From Mycolicibacter engbaekii (lineage in GTDB: Bacteria > Actinomycetota > Actinomycetes > Mycobacteriales > Mycobacteriaceae): 64,000 nucleotides of DNA. The stretch is from NCBI RefSeq assembly GCF_002101585.1, contig NZ_LQOT01000076.1, positions 124,001-188,000 of the forward strand, written 5' to 3'. Of the stretch, positions 50,946-61,406 are shown in pieces. Below the pieces are notes generated by a model. That model was not told the origin of the DNA. It saw only the letters and a list, made by a program, of their open reading frames with translations, and made no database searches. The translations under genes were made by a program, and so were the position numbers. Within the stretch, counting starts at the first letter, position 1. Each line of letters starts with the position of its first letter.

Positions 50946-53900
50946 GTGCATCTCAAGAGTTTGACGCTGAAGGGCTTCAAGTCCTTCGCAGCGCCGACGA
51001 CTCTGCGCTTCGAGCCGGGCATCACCGCGGTGGTCGGGCCCAACGGTTCGGGCAAGTCCAATGTGGTCGACGCCCTGGCCTGGGTGATGGGGGAGCACAG
51101 CGCCAAGACCCTGCGTGGCGGAAAGATGGAGGACGTCATCTTCGCCGGCACGTCGTCGCGTGCCCCGCTGGGCCGCGCCGAGGTCACCGTCACCATCGAC
51201 AACTCCGACAACGCCCTGCCGATCGAGTACGCCGAAGTGTCGATCACCCGGCGGATGTTCCGCGACGGGGCAAGCGAATACGAGATCAACGGCGCGAGCT
51301 GCCGGCTGATGGACGTCCAGGAGCTGCTGAGCGACTCGGGTATCGGCCGGGAGATGCACGTCATCGTCGGCCAGGGCCGGCTGGCCCAGATCCTGGAGTC
51401 GCGACCAGAAGATCGCCGGGCGTTCATCGAAGAGGCCGCCGGGGTGCTCAAGCACCGCAAGCGCAAGGAGAAGGCGGTCCGCAAACTGGACGCGATGGCG
51501 GCCAACCTGGCCCGCCTGACCGACCTGACCACCGAACTGCGCCGCCAGCTCAAACCGCTGGGCCGCCAGGCCGAGGTCGCGCGGCGCGCCGCCACCATCC
51601 AGGCCGACCTGCGCGACGCCCGGCTGCGGTTGACCGCCGATGATCTGGTGACCAGGCAGGCCGAGTACGCCGGAACCACCGACGCCGAGGCGACGCTGCG
51701 TCGCGAACACGACCAGATCACCGAGCGTCTGGCGGTGGCCGCCGACGAACTGACCGCCCATGAGTCCGCGGTCGCCACCTTGACCCAGCGGGCCGAGGCC
51801 GCCCAACAGACCTGGTTCTCGCTGTCGGCCCTGGCCGAGCGGGTCAGCGCCACCGTGCGCATCGCCAGTGAGCGCGCGCAGCATCTCGACGAGGAGCCGA
51901 TCACCACCGGCGGCGTCGACCCGGACGCGCTGGAAGCCGAGGCCGAACAGGTGGCCGCCGCCGAGCAGCAACTGCTCGCCGAACTGGCCGAGGCCGGTAT
52001 CCGGCTGGAGGCGGCCCGCGCCGAACTGGCCGAGCGCGAACGTCGCAGCACCGAGGCCGAGCGCGCACATCTGGCCGCGGTCCGCGCCGAAGCCGACCGG
52101 CGCGAGGGCCTGGCCCGGCTGACCGGCCAGGTGGAGACCATCCGCGCCCGCGTCGAGTCGATCGACACCCACGTGGGCCAGCTCTCGGCCCGCATCGAGG
52201 AGGCGGCCGGCCGGGCCCAGGCCGCGCAGGCGGAGTTCGAGACGGTGCAGAGCAGGGTCGTCGAGCTCGACCAGGGCGAGGTCGGTCTCGACGAGCACCA
52301 TGAGCGGACCGTGGCAACGCTGCGGCTGGCCGACCAGCGGGTGGCTGAGCTGCAAGCCGCCGAACGGGCCGCCGAACGGCAGGTGGCTTCGCTGCACGCG
52401 CGTATCGAGGCGTTGTCGATGGGCCTGGAACGCCGAGACGGCGCCGCCTGGCTGGCGACCAACCACAGCGGTCCCGGCCTGTTCGGCTCGATCGCGAAGC
52501 TGGTCAAGGTGCGCTCGGGGTACGAGGCGGCGCTGGCCGCGGTCCTGGGCTCGGCGGCCGACGCGCTGGCTGCCGAGAACGCCGGCGCGGCCCGCTCGGC
52601 GCTGAACGCGCTGAAGGACGCCGACGGCGGCCGGGCGGCGATCGTGCTGGGGGACTGGCCGCTGTCGGCGCCCGAACAGCGTGCGGCGCTGCCCGACGGG
52701 GCGCTGTGGGCACTGGAGCTCATCGACGCCCCCGACCGGTTGCGCGGCGCGCTCACGGCCATGTTGGCGTCGGTGGTGGTGGTCTCCGAACTGGCCGACG
52801 CGCTGGACCTGGTGGCCACGCATCCGGGCCTGCGGGCGGTCACCCGCGACGGCGACCTGGTCGGTGCCGGGTGGGTCAGCGGCGGATCCGACCGCAAGCC
52901 CTCCACCCTGGAGATCAACAGCGAGATCGACAAGGCGCGCGCGGAACTGGCAGCCGCCCAGACCCAGGCCGGCGAGCTCGGCGCGGCGCTTTCCGGAGCC
53001 CTGGCCGAGCAGGCTGCCCGCCGCGACGCCACCGAACAGGCGCTCGCGGCGCTCAACGAGTCCGATGCCGCCATCGCCGCGACCCACGAGCAGCTGGGCC
53101 GGTTGGGCCAGGAGGCCCGCGCCGCCGAGGCCGAGTGGCGCCGTCAGCTGCGCGAACGCGACGAGCTGGAGGTCGGCCGGGCGCAGGCCGTCACCGAGCT
53201 GAGCGAGATCGAGGCCCGGCTGCGCAACGCCGAAGCCGACCAGCCCGCCGAGGCGGTGGAACCGGTCGACCGCCAGCAGATCGCGGCCGCCGCAGAAGCC
53301 GCCCGCAGCGTCGAGGTGGAAGCCAGGCTCGCGGTGCGCACCGCCGAGGAACGGGCCAACGCCGTTCGCGGGAAGGCGGACTCGCTGCGCCGCGCGGCAG
53401 CGGCGGAACGCGAGGCGCGGGTCCGCGCCGAGCAGGCCCGCGCCGCACGCGCCCGCGCGGCGACCACGGCCGCCGCCGTGGCCGACGCCGGCAGTTCGCT
53501 GGCCCAGCGGCTGGCGCATGTGGTGACGGCGGCGGCGCGTATCCGTGACGGGCTCGCCGGTGAACGCCAGCAGCGGGCCGCCGCGATGGTGGCGGTTCGC
53601 GAGGAGGTGAACTCGCTGAGCACCCGGCTCACCGCACTCACCGAGTCGCTGCACCGCGACGAGGTCGCCAAGGCGCAGGCCGCGCTGCGCATCGAGCAAC
53701 TCGAACAGACGGTGCTCGAACAGTTCGGCATGAGTTCGGCGGACCTGATCGCCGAATACGGGCCCGATGTTGCGTTGCCGCCGACCGAGCTGGAGGTGGC
53801 CGAGTACGAGCAGGCCCGCGAACGCGGCGAGCAGGTGATGGCGCCCGCCCCGATGCGCTTCGACCGCGCGACCCAGGAGCGCCGGGCCAAACGCGCCGAA

Positions 53901-54536
53901 CGTGAACTCGCCGAACTGGGCCGGGTCAACCCCCTGGCGCTGGAGGAGTTCGCGGCTCTGGAGGAGCGCTACAACTTCTTGTCCACCCAGCTCGAGGACG
54001 TCAAGGCCGCCCGCAAAGACCTCCTCGACGTGGTCTCCGAAGTCGATGCGCGCATCCTGCAGGTGTTCACCGACGCCTACGCCGACGTGGAGCGCGAGTT
54101 CCGCGAGGTGTTCGCGGCGCTGTTCCCCGGCGGGGAGGGCCGTCTGCTGCTGACCGATCCCAACGACATGCTGACCACGGGGGTCGACGTCGAAGCCCGC
54201 CCGCCGGGCAAGAAGGTCAAGCGGCTGTCGCTGCTGTCGGGCGGCGAGAAGTCGCTGACGGCCATTGCCATGCTGGTCGCGATCTTCCGGGCCCGCCCGT
54301 CGCCGTTCTACATCATGGACGAGGTGGAGGCCGCGCTGGACGACACCAACCTGCGGCGCCTGCTGGCGCTGTTCGAGATGCTGCGGGCCCGCTCGCAGCT
54401 CATCGTGATCACCCACCAGAAGCCGACCATGGAGGTCGCCGACGCGCTGTACGGGGTGACGATGCAGGGCGACGGGATCACCGCGGTGATCTCGCAGCGC
54501 ATCCGCGGCGAAGAGCTCGTCTCCAGCCAGGCGTGA
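50946..54536 (+). CDS. smc: Chromosome partition protein Smc
   Basis: A 1196-aa SMC ATPase. Head halves: Walker [17 protein letters not shown] (about 32-47); C-terminal signature [16 protein letters not shown] and Walker [14 protein letters not shown]. Two long coiled coils (about 170-500 and 670-1010) flank a hinge (about 505-660). GTG 50946 begins [13 protein letters not shown], the canonical SMC N-terminus. The longer in-frame start lies within acyP and is rejected. Condenses and segregates the chromosome with ScpAB. Confidence 0.97.
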   Translation: MHLKSLTLKGFKSFAAPTTLRFEPGITAVVGPNGSGKSNVVDALAWVMGEHSAKTLRGGKMEDVIFAGTSSRAPLGRAEVTVTIDNSDNALPIEYAEVSITRRMFRDGASEYEINGASCRLMDVQELLSDSGIGREMHVIVGQGRLAQILESRPEDRRAFIEEAAGVLKHRKRKEKAVRKLDAMAANLARLTDLTTELRRQLKPLGRQAEVARRAATIQADLRDARLRLTADDLVTRQAEYAGTTDAEATLRREHDQITERLAVAADELTAHESAVATLTQRAEAAQQTWFSLSALAERVSATVRIASERAQHLDEEPITTGGVDPDALEAEAEQVAAAEQQLLAELAEAGIRLEAARAELAERERRSTEAERAHLAAVRAEADRREGLARLTGQVETIRARVESIDTHVGQLSARIEEAAGRAQAAQAEFETVQSRVVELDQGEVGLDEHHERTVATLRLADQRVAELQAAERAAERQVASLHARIEALSMGLERRDGAAWLATNHSGPGLFGSIAKLVKVRSGYEAALAAVLGSAADALAAENAGAARSALNALKDADGGRAAIVLGDWPLSAPEQRAALPDGALWALELIDAPDRLRGALTAMLASVVVVSELADALDLVATHPGLRAVTRDGDLVGAGWVSGGSDRKPSTLEINSEIDKARAELAAAQTQAGELGAALSGALAEQAARRDATEQALAALNESDAAIAATHEQLGRLGQEARAAEAEWRRQLRERDELEVGRAQAVTELSEIEARLRNAEADQPAEAVEPVDRQQIAAAAEAARSVEVEARLAVRTAEERANAVRGKADSLRRAAAAEREARVRAEQARAARARAATTAAAVADAGSSLAQRLAHVVTAAARIRDGLAGERQQRAAAMVAVREEVNSLSTRLTALTESLHRDEVAKAQAALRIEQLEQTVLEQFGMSSADLIAEYGPDVALPPTELEVAEYEQARERGEQVMAPAPMRFDRATQERRAKRAERELAELGRVNPLALEEFAALEERYNFLSTQLEDVKAARKDLLDVVSEVDARILQVFTDAYADVEREFREVFAALFPGGEGRLLLTDPNDMLTTGVDVEARPPGKKVKRLSLLSGGEKSLTAIAMLVAIFRARPSPFYIMDEVEAALDDTNLRRLLALFEMLRARSQLIVITHQKPTMEVADALYGVTMQGDGITAVISQRIRGEELVSSQA

Positions 54537-54540
54537 GCCC

Positions 54541-54585
54541 GGCGGTTCAGCGAGGCTCGCCGGAGGCGAGGTGAAGCTGGGAGCG
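54541..54585. repeat. Intergenic element shared with the gpsA-ddl gap
   Basis: Read on the minus strand this gap contains CCAGCTTC, CGCCTC, CTCGCT and AACCGCC in the same order as 22580-22621 on the plus strand. It also has imperfect dyad symmetry (GGCGG...CGCCG). It separates smc and ftsY. Similarity was judged by eye. Confidence 0.5.
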
Positions 54586-54619
54586 CCGCATTAACCCCGC
54601 GTAAGACCCTGCTGCGACA

Positions 54620-55882
54620 ATGACGGTCGTGTCGTCTCAAACTCTCCTGATCGCCCTCGCGGTCGTTGTCGCGGTGGTCCTGATCGGTGCGCTGGTCTGG
54701 GGCCTGGTGCGGCATCGGCGGGGCCGGATCAAGCTGTCCGCGCCGGAACGTGAGGGATTGGACCGCTCCGGCGGCTACAGCGCCTCCACGGGCATCTCGT
54801 TCAGCCGTACCGAAACCGCGGAGCCGCCGGCCCCGGTCATCGGCGACGACGCGACTGTCCCGCGCGACGCCCCGCGGCGCACGATCACCGACGTCGAGCT
54901 GCCCGAAGCGCCCCCCGAAGTCGTCCCCGAACCGGCGCCGGACACCGTCGCGCCGGACATCGAGCCCGTCGAAGGACGGATGCAGCGGTTGCGGGGCCGG
55001 CTGGCCAAGTCGCAGAACACCCTGGGGCGCAGCATGCTCGGCCTACTCGGCGGCGGCGACCTCGACGACGATTCCTGGCAGGACGTCGAGGACACCCTGT
55101 TGGTGGCCGACCTGGGCCCTGTGGTCACCGAGTCGGTGGTGACTGCGCTGCGCGAACGGCTGGCCGGTGGGCAGGTCCGCACCGAAGCCGAGGCTCGTGC
55201 GGTGCTGCGCGAGGTGCTCATCGGTGAACTGGAGCCTGCTCTGGACCGGTCCATCCGGGCCCTGCCGCATGACGATCACCCGTCGGTGCTGCTGGTGGTG
55301 GGGGTCAACGGCACCGGCAAGACCACCACGGTGGGCAAGCTGGCCCGCGTGCTGGTGGCCGACGGCCGCCGGGTGCTGCTGGGCGCGGCCGACACCTTCC
55401 GGGCCGCGGCGGCCGACCAGCTGCAGACCTGGGCGGCGCGGGTGGGCGCCGACGTGGTGCGCGGTGCCGAGGGAGCCGATCCGGCCTCGGTCGCCTTCGA
55501 CGCCGTCGACAAAGGGATGTCCGAGGGGGTCGACGTCGTGGTCATCGACACCGCGGGACGGCTGCACACCAAGACCGGCCTGATGGACGAGCTCGGCAAG
55601 GTCAAGCGCGTGGTGGAACGCCGCGCGGCCGTGGACGAGGTCCTGCTGGTCCTCGACGCGACCATCGGGCAGAACGGCCTGGCGCAGGCCCGGGTCTTCG
55701 CCGACGTCGTCGACATCACCGGCGTGGTGCTGACCAAGCTGGACGGAACCGCCAAGGGCGGAATCGTCTTCCGGGTGCAGCAGGAGCTGGGGGTGCCGGT
55801 CAAGCTGGTGGGGCTCGGCGAGGGGCCCGACGATCTGGCGCCGTTTGAGCCGGCGGCCTTCGTCGACGCGCTGCTGGGCTGA
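54620..55882 (+). CDS. ftsY: Signal recognition particle receptor FtsY
   Basis: A 420-aa SRP GTPase. An N-terminal membrane anchor (LLIALAVVVAVVLIGALVWG, about 9-28) and acidic/proline linker precede the N and G domains. The G motifs are VGVNGTGKTTTVGKLA (about 226-241), AADTFRAAAADQL, DTAGRLHT and TKLDGTAKGG. ATG 54620; in-frame GTG at codon 4 is possible. Confidence 0.96.
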   Translation: MTVVSSQTLLIALAVVVAVVLIGALVWGLVRHRRGRIKLSAPEREGLDRSGGYSASTGISFSRTETAEPPAPVIGDDATVPRDAPRRTITDVELPEAPPEVVPEPAPDTVAPDIEPVEGRMQRLRGRLAKSQNTLGRSMLGLLGGGDLDDDSWQDVEDTLLVADLGPVVTESVVTALRERLAGGQVRTEAEARAVLREVLIGELEPALDRSIRALPHDDHPSVLLVVGVNGTGKTTTVGKLARVLVADGRRVLLGAADTFRAAAADQLQTWAARVGADVVRGAEGADPASVAFDAVDKGMSEGVDVVVIDTAGRLHTKTGLMDELGKVKRVVERRAAVDEVLLVLDATIGQNGLAQARVFADVVDITGVVLTKLDGTAKGGIVFRVQQELGVPVKLVGLGEGPDDLAPFEPAAFVDALLG

Positions 55883-55942
55883 GCCCTGGCGCGCCGTGAC
55901 CTTCCTGTGACCTCCGTTGGGGCCATGAGGTAATTTTTCCCT

Positions 55943-56914
55943 GTGATCCCCTCAGCATTTGGTGTAGTCGCGCGCTGCCTCACGCCCCTTCTTGCCCTGG
56001 CGGCCCTGGCCGGTGCGGGCCCCGCCCACGCCGACGGGGACAACCCCCTGGCCGGGCGACCCTTCTACGTGGACCCCATCTCCAAGGCGATGCACGCCTC
56101 CAACGCGCAGCCGGAGAGCGCCGAGCTGGCGCGGGTGGCCAACACCCCGCAGGCGTACTGGCTGGACCAGGCGTTCGGGGTGGGTTCCGTCGGGTCGACG
56201 GTGGCCAGGCACACCGGCGCCGCAGCGGCGGCAGGCGCCATGCCGGTGCTGGTGCTCTACGCGATCCCGCACCGCGACTGCGGCAGCTACGCCGCCGGCG
56301 GGTTCTCCTCGGGGGCGTCCTACCGCGCCTGGATCGACAGCGTCGCCGACGGGATCGGCGGAAACCCGGCCGCGATCATCCTGGAACCGGATGCGCTGGC
56401 GATGGCCGACTGCCTCTCCGGGGACCAGCGCCAGGAGCGTTTCGACCTGATCAGCTACGCCGTCGACACGCTGACCCGCAACCCGGCCACCGCGGTCTAC
56501 GTCGACGCCGGGCACTCGCGCTGGGTCAGCGCCGGCGAGATGGCCAACCGCCTCAACCAGGCCGGGGTGGGCCGCGCGCGCGGCTTTGCGCTGAACTCCA
56601 CGAACTACTTCAGCACCGAGGAAGAAATCGGTTACGGCGAGGAGATCTCCGGGATGACCGGCGGCGCGCACTACGTGATCGACACCTCCCGCAACGGCAA
56701 CGGCCCGGCCGAAGGCGATCCGTTCGGCTGGTGCAACCCCAGCGGGCGGGCGCTGGGCGTCGCGCCCACCGCCGACACCGCCGGCGCACACGCCGACGCC
56801 TACCTGTGGGTCAAGCGGGTAGGGGAGTCCGACGGCAGCTGCGGTGCCGGCGAGCCCGCGGCGGGGCACTTCGTCAGCGAGTACGCCATCAACCTGGCGC
56901 GCAACGGCGGTTAG
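55943..56914 (+). CDS. Secreted glycoside hydrolase family 6 protein (CelA1-like)
   Basis: A 323-aa protein with a Sec signal peptide (about 1-31, cleavage after AHA). GH6 catalytic-core text: VLYAIPHRDCGSYAAGG (acid region, about 110-126), IILEPDALAMADC (about 148-160, catalytic-acid Asp), YVDAGHSRW and the C-terminal WVKRVGESDGSC. The family hydrolyses beta-1,4-glucans. There is no carbohydrate-binding module, so the length matches a minimal catalytic domain. GTG start. Confidence 0.88.
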   Translation: MIPSAFGVVARCLTPLLALAALAGAGPAHADGDNPLAGRPFYVDPISKAMHASNAQPESAELARVANTPQAYWLDQAFGVGSVGSTVARHTGAAAAAGAMPVLVLYAIPHRDCGSYAAGGFSSGASYRAWIDSVADGIGGNPAAIILEPDALAMADCLSGDQRQERFDLISYAVDTLTRNPATAVYVDAGHSRWVSAGEMANRLNQAGVGRARGFALNSTNYFSTEEEIGYGEEISGMTGGAHYVIDTSRNGNGPAEGDPFGWCNPSGRALGVAPTADTAGAHADAYLWVKRVGESDGSCGAGEPAAGHFVSEYAINLARNGG

Positions 56915-57023
56915 GACGACACCCGGGGTCCCGAAGTCCCCTGCGCGAGCCCCGGGGCAACTTAGCCGACAAGCCGGCGAGCCGGATTACAGTGGCGGCA
57001 ACGGCTGCAAGGGGGGTTTCGGC

Positions 57024-57392
57024 ATGATCGAGTTGCTGCCGGACATGCCGGCCGGGGTGACCGGTATCCGCGTCGCGGGCCGGCTGCGCGGTGACGAGCT
57101 GCGTGAGATCAAGCCCTCGCTGCAGGAATTGCTGCGCGAGGGTGATATTCGGATCGTCGAGATCATCGATTCCGACTACGAGGGTTTCGGGCCGGGCGGG
57201 TTGGCCGAAGACCTCAAACTCGGCCTGGGTACCGTGCTGCCGCATCACTCTGCGTTCAAACGCATTGCGGTGGTGTCGGACAAAGAGTGGGTCGCCCATG
57301 TGCTGCACGCGCTGGAGTGGATGATCCCCGGCGAGCTGGCGGTGTTCGGTCTCGACGAGGTCGAGCAGGCCAAGCAATGGGCCGCGGGCTGA
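57024..57392 (+). CDS. SpoIIAA-like/STAS-family protein
   Basis: A 122-aa single-domain protein resembling the SpoIIAA-like STAS fold (IRVAGRLRGDELREIKPSLQ; the domain is typically about 120 residues). It begins MIELLPDMPAGVTGI and includes FGPGGLAEDLKLGLGTV and FKRIAVVSDKEWVAHV, text common in stand-alone STAS_SpoIIAA-like proteins. No anti-sigma or phosphatase partner is adjacent. The role is unknown. Confidence 0.78.
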   Translation: MIELLPDMPAGVTGIRVAGRLRGDELREIKPSLQELLREGDIRIVEIIDSDYEGFGPGGLAEDLKLGLGTVLPHHSAFKRIAVVSDKEWVAHVLHALEWMIPGELAVFGLDEVEQAKQWAAG

Positions 57393-57410
57393 AGGCGCTG
57401 CACCGATGAA

Positions 57411-57437
57411 GAAGGCCCCCGGTCGCCGGGGGCCTTC
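57411..57437. terminator. Hairpin terminator between convergent STAS-like and SDR genes
   Basis: A perfect 12-bp stem, GAAGGCCCCCGG (57411-57422) with its complement (57426-57437), 3-nt loop. It lies in a 60-nt gap between genes pointing at each other, so it can serve both. Confidence 0.85.
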
Positions 57438-57452
57438 TCGATCGGTAGTCGA

Positions 57453-58229
57453 CTACTTCGGTGGCATCCGGATGCCGCCGTCCACCCGGACGACTTCGGC
57501 GTTCATGTAGGAGTTGGTGAGCAGCTCCACCACCATCGACGCCAGTTCCTCCGGCTTGCCGAGGCGGTGCGGGAACAGCACGGACTGGCCGAGCTTTGCC
57601 TTGAACGCCTCCGCGGCCTCGCCTTCGCCGTAGATCGGGGTGTCGATCAGGCCGGGCGCCACGGTGTTGACCCGGATGCCGGCGGCCGACAGGTCCCGGG
57701 CCACCGGCAGGGTCATGCCCACCACGCCGCCCTTGGACGACGAGTATGCGGCCTGGCCGATCTGACCGTCGAAGGCCGCAACGCTGGTCAGGTTGACGAT
57801 CGCGCCGCGCTCGCCGGTGTCGGTGAACTCATTGCGGCTCATCGCGGTGGCGGCGATCCGGATGCAGTCGAACGTGCCGACCAGGTTGATCGCCAGCACC
57901 TTGCGGTAGGCATCGAGGCTGTGCGCCGACTCGAACTCGCCGTCCTTGCCGATGGTGCGCTGGGCCCAGCCGATGCCGGCCGAGTTCACCAGCGCCCGCA
58001 GCGGACCGAGGTCGGTCGCGGTGTTGACGGCGTCGATGATCTGCTCGGTGCTGGTCACGTCCACGGAGACGAAGACGCCGCCGATCTCGTGGGCGAGCGC
58101 CTCGCCCCTGTCTGCCTGCAGGTCGGCGACCACGACCCGGGCACCCTTGTCGGCCAGCTGGCGGGCAGTCGCCGCGCCGATTCCTGATGCGCCACCGGTG
58201 ACGATCGCGCTTGCTCCATTAATATCCAC
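57453..58229 (-). CDS. Short-chain dehydrogenase (3-hydroxyacyl-CoA dehydrogenase-like)
   Basis: A 258-aa SDR. The NAD-binding motif TGGASGIGAATARQL is at about residues 10-24, and the catalytic pair YSSSK follows Ser in NLTSVAAFDG. The overall sequence resembles the HSD17B10-type 3-hydroxy-2-methylbutyryl/3-hydroxyacyl-CoA dehydrogenases (GIRVNTVAPGLIDTPIY). GTG 58229 (VDINGASAIVTGG) gives a normal N-terminus; ATG 58274 would add 15 polar residues. Substrate not determinable here. Confidence 0.82.
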   Translation of the reverse strand: MDINGASAIVTGGASGIGAATARQLADKGARVVVADLQADRGEALAHEIGGVFVSVDVTSTEQIIDAVNTATDLGPLRALVNSAGIGWAQRTIGKDGEFESAHSLDAYRKVLAINLVGTFDCIRIAATAMSRNEFTDTGERGAIVNLTSVAAFDGQIGQAAYSSSKGGVVGMTLPVARDLSAAGIRVNTVAPGLIDTPIYGEGEAAEAFKAKLGQSVLFPHRLGKPEELASMVVELLTNSYMNAEVVRVDGGIRMPPK

Positions 58230-58428
58230 GCCGGCCACTTTACTTGGACGCCGGTCCGTGCCGTGATTCGGCAAGGCGAAAGATGACTATATCCGGCCGG
58301 CAATAAGGAAAATTATGTCAACCTGGCTAGCTTTCCGCCGAACGGCTGACTAATACTATTGTTCGATGATCTAATTTCAGGTGGGGTTCCGCGCTCGGCG
58401 GGCGTGAAGGGCATTTCAAGGGGTTTCG

Positions 58429-59772
58429 ATGGCTGGTGTCGCCGCGATGACCGCTCCGCGAGGGGGGCGTTCGCGCCGCCGTGGACGCGCAGTTGTAGCA
58501 GTAGTGAGCGTTCTCGTCTTCTTCGCCGGTGTGGCCGGGCTTGCCGCACCGGCTCCGCGATCGGCGGCTGCGGTGTCTGCGGACGTGGCGCTGACCGGAG
58601 GCGACATCGCGTTCGTGATGGGCGGCAGCGGCATCCCGTTGCCCTCGTCCGGCTACGTCAACGCCGCGAACCTGTTATACCTGCAGCCGCACGGCTTTAC
58701 CGGAACGGCTCAGTCGCTGTTCACTCCCCAGTTGTCCTTCCCCGGCAACCTCTCGATGGTGCAAGGGGCTCAGATCCTGGCCGATGCGATCGAGAAGCAG
58801 ATCGCCGGCGGCGCAGTGAACTCCGAGAACCCGGTGTACGTGTTCGGCTACTCGCAGAGTTCGGCGATGTCGTCCATGACGATGGATCAGCTGCGTCATA
58901 ACGGCGTGTCCCCCGAGGATGTTCATTTCGTGCTGGTCGGCAACTCGGCGAACCCCAACGGCGGTCTGCTGCAGCTGCTGAACTTCTGGGGCGGCGACCT
59001 CACGTTCTGGAACGGGATGACCCTGGGGCATCCGACGCCGGACTACTTCACCACCGATGTGTACACGATGGAATACGACGGATATGCCGACTTTCCGCGT
59101 TATCCTTTGAATTTGCTGGCCGATCTCAATGCCATTCTCGGAATGTTTACGGTGCATATCGCATATTTCGGTGTCGACGCCGATGACATCGCCAACGCAA
59201 TTCCATTGGAAACCACCGGAGACGGCCTCACGAATTACTACATCATTCCGAGTGAGACGCTGCCGCTCACCGATCTGCTGCGGGTGAATCCGGTGTGGGG
59301 AGTGCCGCTGGCGGAGTTGTTGGAGCCCAGCCTGCGCATCCTGGTCAACCTCGGCTACGGCAGCCTCACCGAGGGCTGGAACCAGGGACCGGCCAACGAG
59401 CTGACCTCGTTCAGCTTGGAGCTTCTGCCGAGCCACATCAGCCCCGACGAACTCAACGCCGCGCTGTCGCAGGCCTGGTCCGAAGGCGTCGAAGCCTCGA
59501 TCCGCGCCCTGCAGAATCCGGCGAACTACGTGTACGGCTCGTTTTTGGAGCAGGAGCCGTTCACCACACTGTGGAACGCGGCCGAACGCGTCCTTTTCGA
59601 TATTCAAGACCCGGGCCCCATGTTCGGTGGCCTGTTCGGTGGTTCGGCGGTGGCGACCGACCCCGGGGATCCCTCGGAGTTTGCCGCGGCTGTGGGGTCC
59701 GCGCTGGAGGGAAATCCCGGCATGTCCTGGCTGTCCGATTTGCTCGGACTTGACCTGCTCGGCAGTATCTGA
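58429..59772 (+). CDS. Secreted PE-PPE-domain serine hydrolase without PE/PPE N-terminus
   Basis: A 447-aa protein. Residues 1-48 are a signal peptide with an Arg-rich n-region and hydrophobic core (AVVAVVSVLVFFAGVAGLAA). The PE-PPE hydrolase domain (about 60-290) has the nucleophile motif GYSQS (Ser142) after VYVFG. Related domains are usually fused to PE or PPE modules and include esterases/cutinase-like enzymes; here a Sec-type signal replaces them. AAGGGG precedes ATG. Followed after 42 nt by the PGRS gene. Confidence 0.85.
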   Translation: MAGVAAMTAPRGGRSRRRGRAVVAVVSVLVFFAGVAGLAAPAPRSAAAVSADVALTGGDIAFVMGGSGIPLPSSGYVNAANLLYLQPHGFTGTAQSLFTPQLSFPGNLSMVQGAQILADAIEKQIAGGAVNSENPVYVFGYSQSSAMSSMTMDQLRHNGVSPEDVHFVLVGNSANPNGGLLQLLNFWGGDLTFWNGMTLGHPTPDYFTTDVYTMEYDGYADFPRYPLNLLADLNAILGMFTVHIAYFGVDADDIANAIPLETTGDGLTNYYIIPSETLPLTDLLRVNPVWGVPLAELLEPSLRILVNLGYGSLTEGWNQGPANELTSFSLELLPSHISPDELNAALSQAWSEGVEASIRALQNPANYVYGSFLEQEPFTTLWNAAERVLFDIQDPGPMFGGLFGGSAVATDPGDPSEFAAAVGSALEGNPGMSWLSDLLGLDLLGSI

Positions 59773-59814
59773 GTCTGCGTTTATACGGTCCTCCGCATAG
59801 CCTTAGAAAGGTAT

Positions 59815-61395
59815 ATGGAAATGAATCGTCGTCTTCGCCGCAGCGCCCGACAGCGGGGTGCAGACAGATCGGCCGGGTGGAGTCGCGCGACGACCGGCGC
59901 CGTCTCGGCCTTGGCGCTTGCCTTGGCGCCCCTTTCGGCCGCCCCCGTGGCGGCGGCGGATTTCGACTTCCTGGACCCCGGCACCTGGTTCGACGTTCCC
60001 GAGATCGATCCGGCCGGCTTCGACCCCGGCGATATCGGATCGGCAGTAGCCTTCGACCCTGCTGAGATCGGGTCGGCAGCGGCCTTCGACCCCTCCGATG
60101 TGTGGGGGCTCGACCTCACCGGGCTGGTCTCCCCAGACTGGGCCGAGATCTACCAGGAGAGCTTCTATCTGCCGCTCCACGGCGCTTTGCAGAGCTTCCT
60201 GCACAGTGCCGGCAACCAGCTGATGATCGATCTGATCAACACGCCCTTTGTGCTGACGTTCGGCCGATACCTGATCGGCGACGGCATCGATGGTTTCAAG
60301 GGTCCCAACATCTCGCTGTTCGGCTGGATGGGGGGCTTCGGGGACCTGGGTGACGGCGGGTACCTGTTCGGCGACGGCGGTACCGGCGCGGCGGGCGTGG
60401 CCGGAGTCAACGACGGTGCGGGCGGCGCCGGCGGCGACGCCGGACTGTTCGGGAACGGGGGCGCCGGCGGCCAGGGCGCGGCGGCCTCGCTGGGCCCCGG
60501 TGGGGTGGTGATCGAAGCCGGCGCGGGCGGCCAAGGTGGTTCCGGCGGTCTGTGGTTCGGTGACGGCGGCGCCGGCGGCCAGGGTGGCACGGGTTTTTAT
60601 GACACCTTCGACGGCTCCTCGCTGGTCTCGCACCCCGGTGGCGACGGTGGTCTCGGCGGTGACGCCGTGGCCGGCTGGGGCTTCGGCGGAACGGGCGGTC
60701 GCGGCGGTTCCGGGTGGGCTGGCGTCAACGGCCCCAATGTGACTGCCCTGCACGGCGGCGACGCCGGCAACGGTGGCGTCGGCGGCAACGCCGGCTGGTT
60801 GTTGGGCTTCAGTGGCAATGGTGGTGCCGGCGGTATCGGCGGCGTGGGGGCGGCCGGGGGCGTCGGCACGGCGAGCCAGCCCAACGGCGGCAACGGCGGT
60901 GACGGCGGCGACGGCGGCAGAGGCGGTGCCGCGGGCGCCGGCGCCGGATGGATCGGTGCGATCGGGCAGGCCGGCCGAGATGGCAACGGCGGTGCGGGTG
61001 GTGCGGGCGGCGCAGGTCTGACCAACCCGGTCGGCGTCGGGGGCGACGGCGGCAACGGCGGCTCGGGAGGGAACGCGGGCTTCGGTTCCATTGGTGGCAC
61101 CGGCGGCGTCGGAGGAGCGGGCGGCGCCGGGGGCAGCGGCCGCACCGGTGGTGATGGCGGGGACGGCGGGAACGGCGGTGCCGCCGCCCAGCAGTCCGGC
61201 AGCTCCGGTGGACGCGGCGGCAACGGTGGGGCCGGTGGCAACGGCTCGGTCGGTGCCGGCGGCGACGGCGGTTCGGGCGGGACCGGAGGAGCAACCGGCA
61301 ACAACCCCGGCGGTGTGGGCCAGTCGGGCGGTGCCAATGTCGCCGGAACCGGTGGCGCCGGCGGTCGCGGCGGTTCCCCCGGCGCGGCCGGCTAG
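59815..61395 (+). CDS. PGRS-repeat protein with Sec signal peptide instead of PE domain
   Basis: A 526-aa protein. Residues 1-48 are a signal peptide ([18 protein letters not shown]). Residues 69-95 hold an 11-aa tandem repeat FDPxxIGSAxA (at 69, 80, 91). Residues about 110-160 ([20 protein letters not shown] ... YLIGDGIDG) resemble the linker found between PE and PGRS modules. From about 178 onward the chain is a Gly-Gly-Ala/Asn PGRS repeat (GGNGG, GAGGxGG). No PE motif is seen. ATG 59821 has better spacing from AGAAAGG and is the alternative start. Confidence 0.85.
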   Translation: MEMNRRLRRSARQRGADRSAGWSRATTGAVSALALALAPLSAAPVAAADFDFLDPGTWFDVPEIDPAGFDPGDIGSAVAFDPAEIGSAAAFDPSDVWGLDLTGLVSPDWAEIYQESFYLPLHGALQSFLHSAGNQLMIDLINTPFVLTFGRYLIGDGIDGFKGPNISLFGWMGGFGDLGDGGYLFGDGGTGAAGVAGVNDGAGGAGGDAGLFGNGGAGGQGAAASLGPGGVVIEAGAGGQGGSGGLWFGDGGAGGQGGTGFYDTFDGSSLVSHPGGDGGLGGDAVAGWGFGGTGGRGGSGWAGVNGPNVTALHGGDAGNGGVGGNAGWLLGFSGNGGAGGIGGVGAAGGVGTASQPNGGNGGDGGDGGRGGAAGAGAGWIGAIGQAGRDGNGGAGGAGGAGLTNPVGVGGDGGNGGSGGNAGFGSIGGTGGVGGAGGAGGSGRTGGDGGDGGNGGAAAQQSGSSGGRGGNGGAGGNGSVGAGGDGGSGGTGGATGNNPGGVGQSGGANVAGTGGAGGRGGSPGAAG

Positions 61396-61406
61396 CGGCC
61401 TCCTTC

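Noticed and set aside
50723-54416. Two very long minus-strand frames (783 and 1159 aa)
   Set aside because: Antisense to smc, whose Walker, signature and coiled-coil features are clear. The Ala/Arg/Ser-rich translation is shadow coding.
60360-61395. Dense short repeats, possible CRISPR or VNTR array
   Set aside because: The repeats are irregular, in frame, and encode GGxGG motifs. No conserved repeat-spacer spacing is present.
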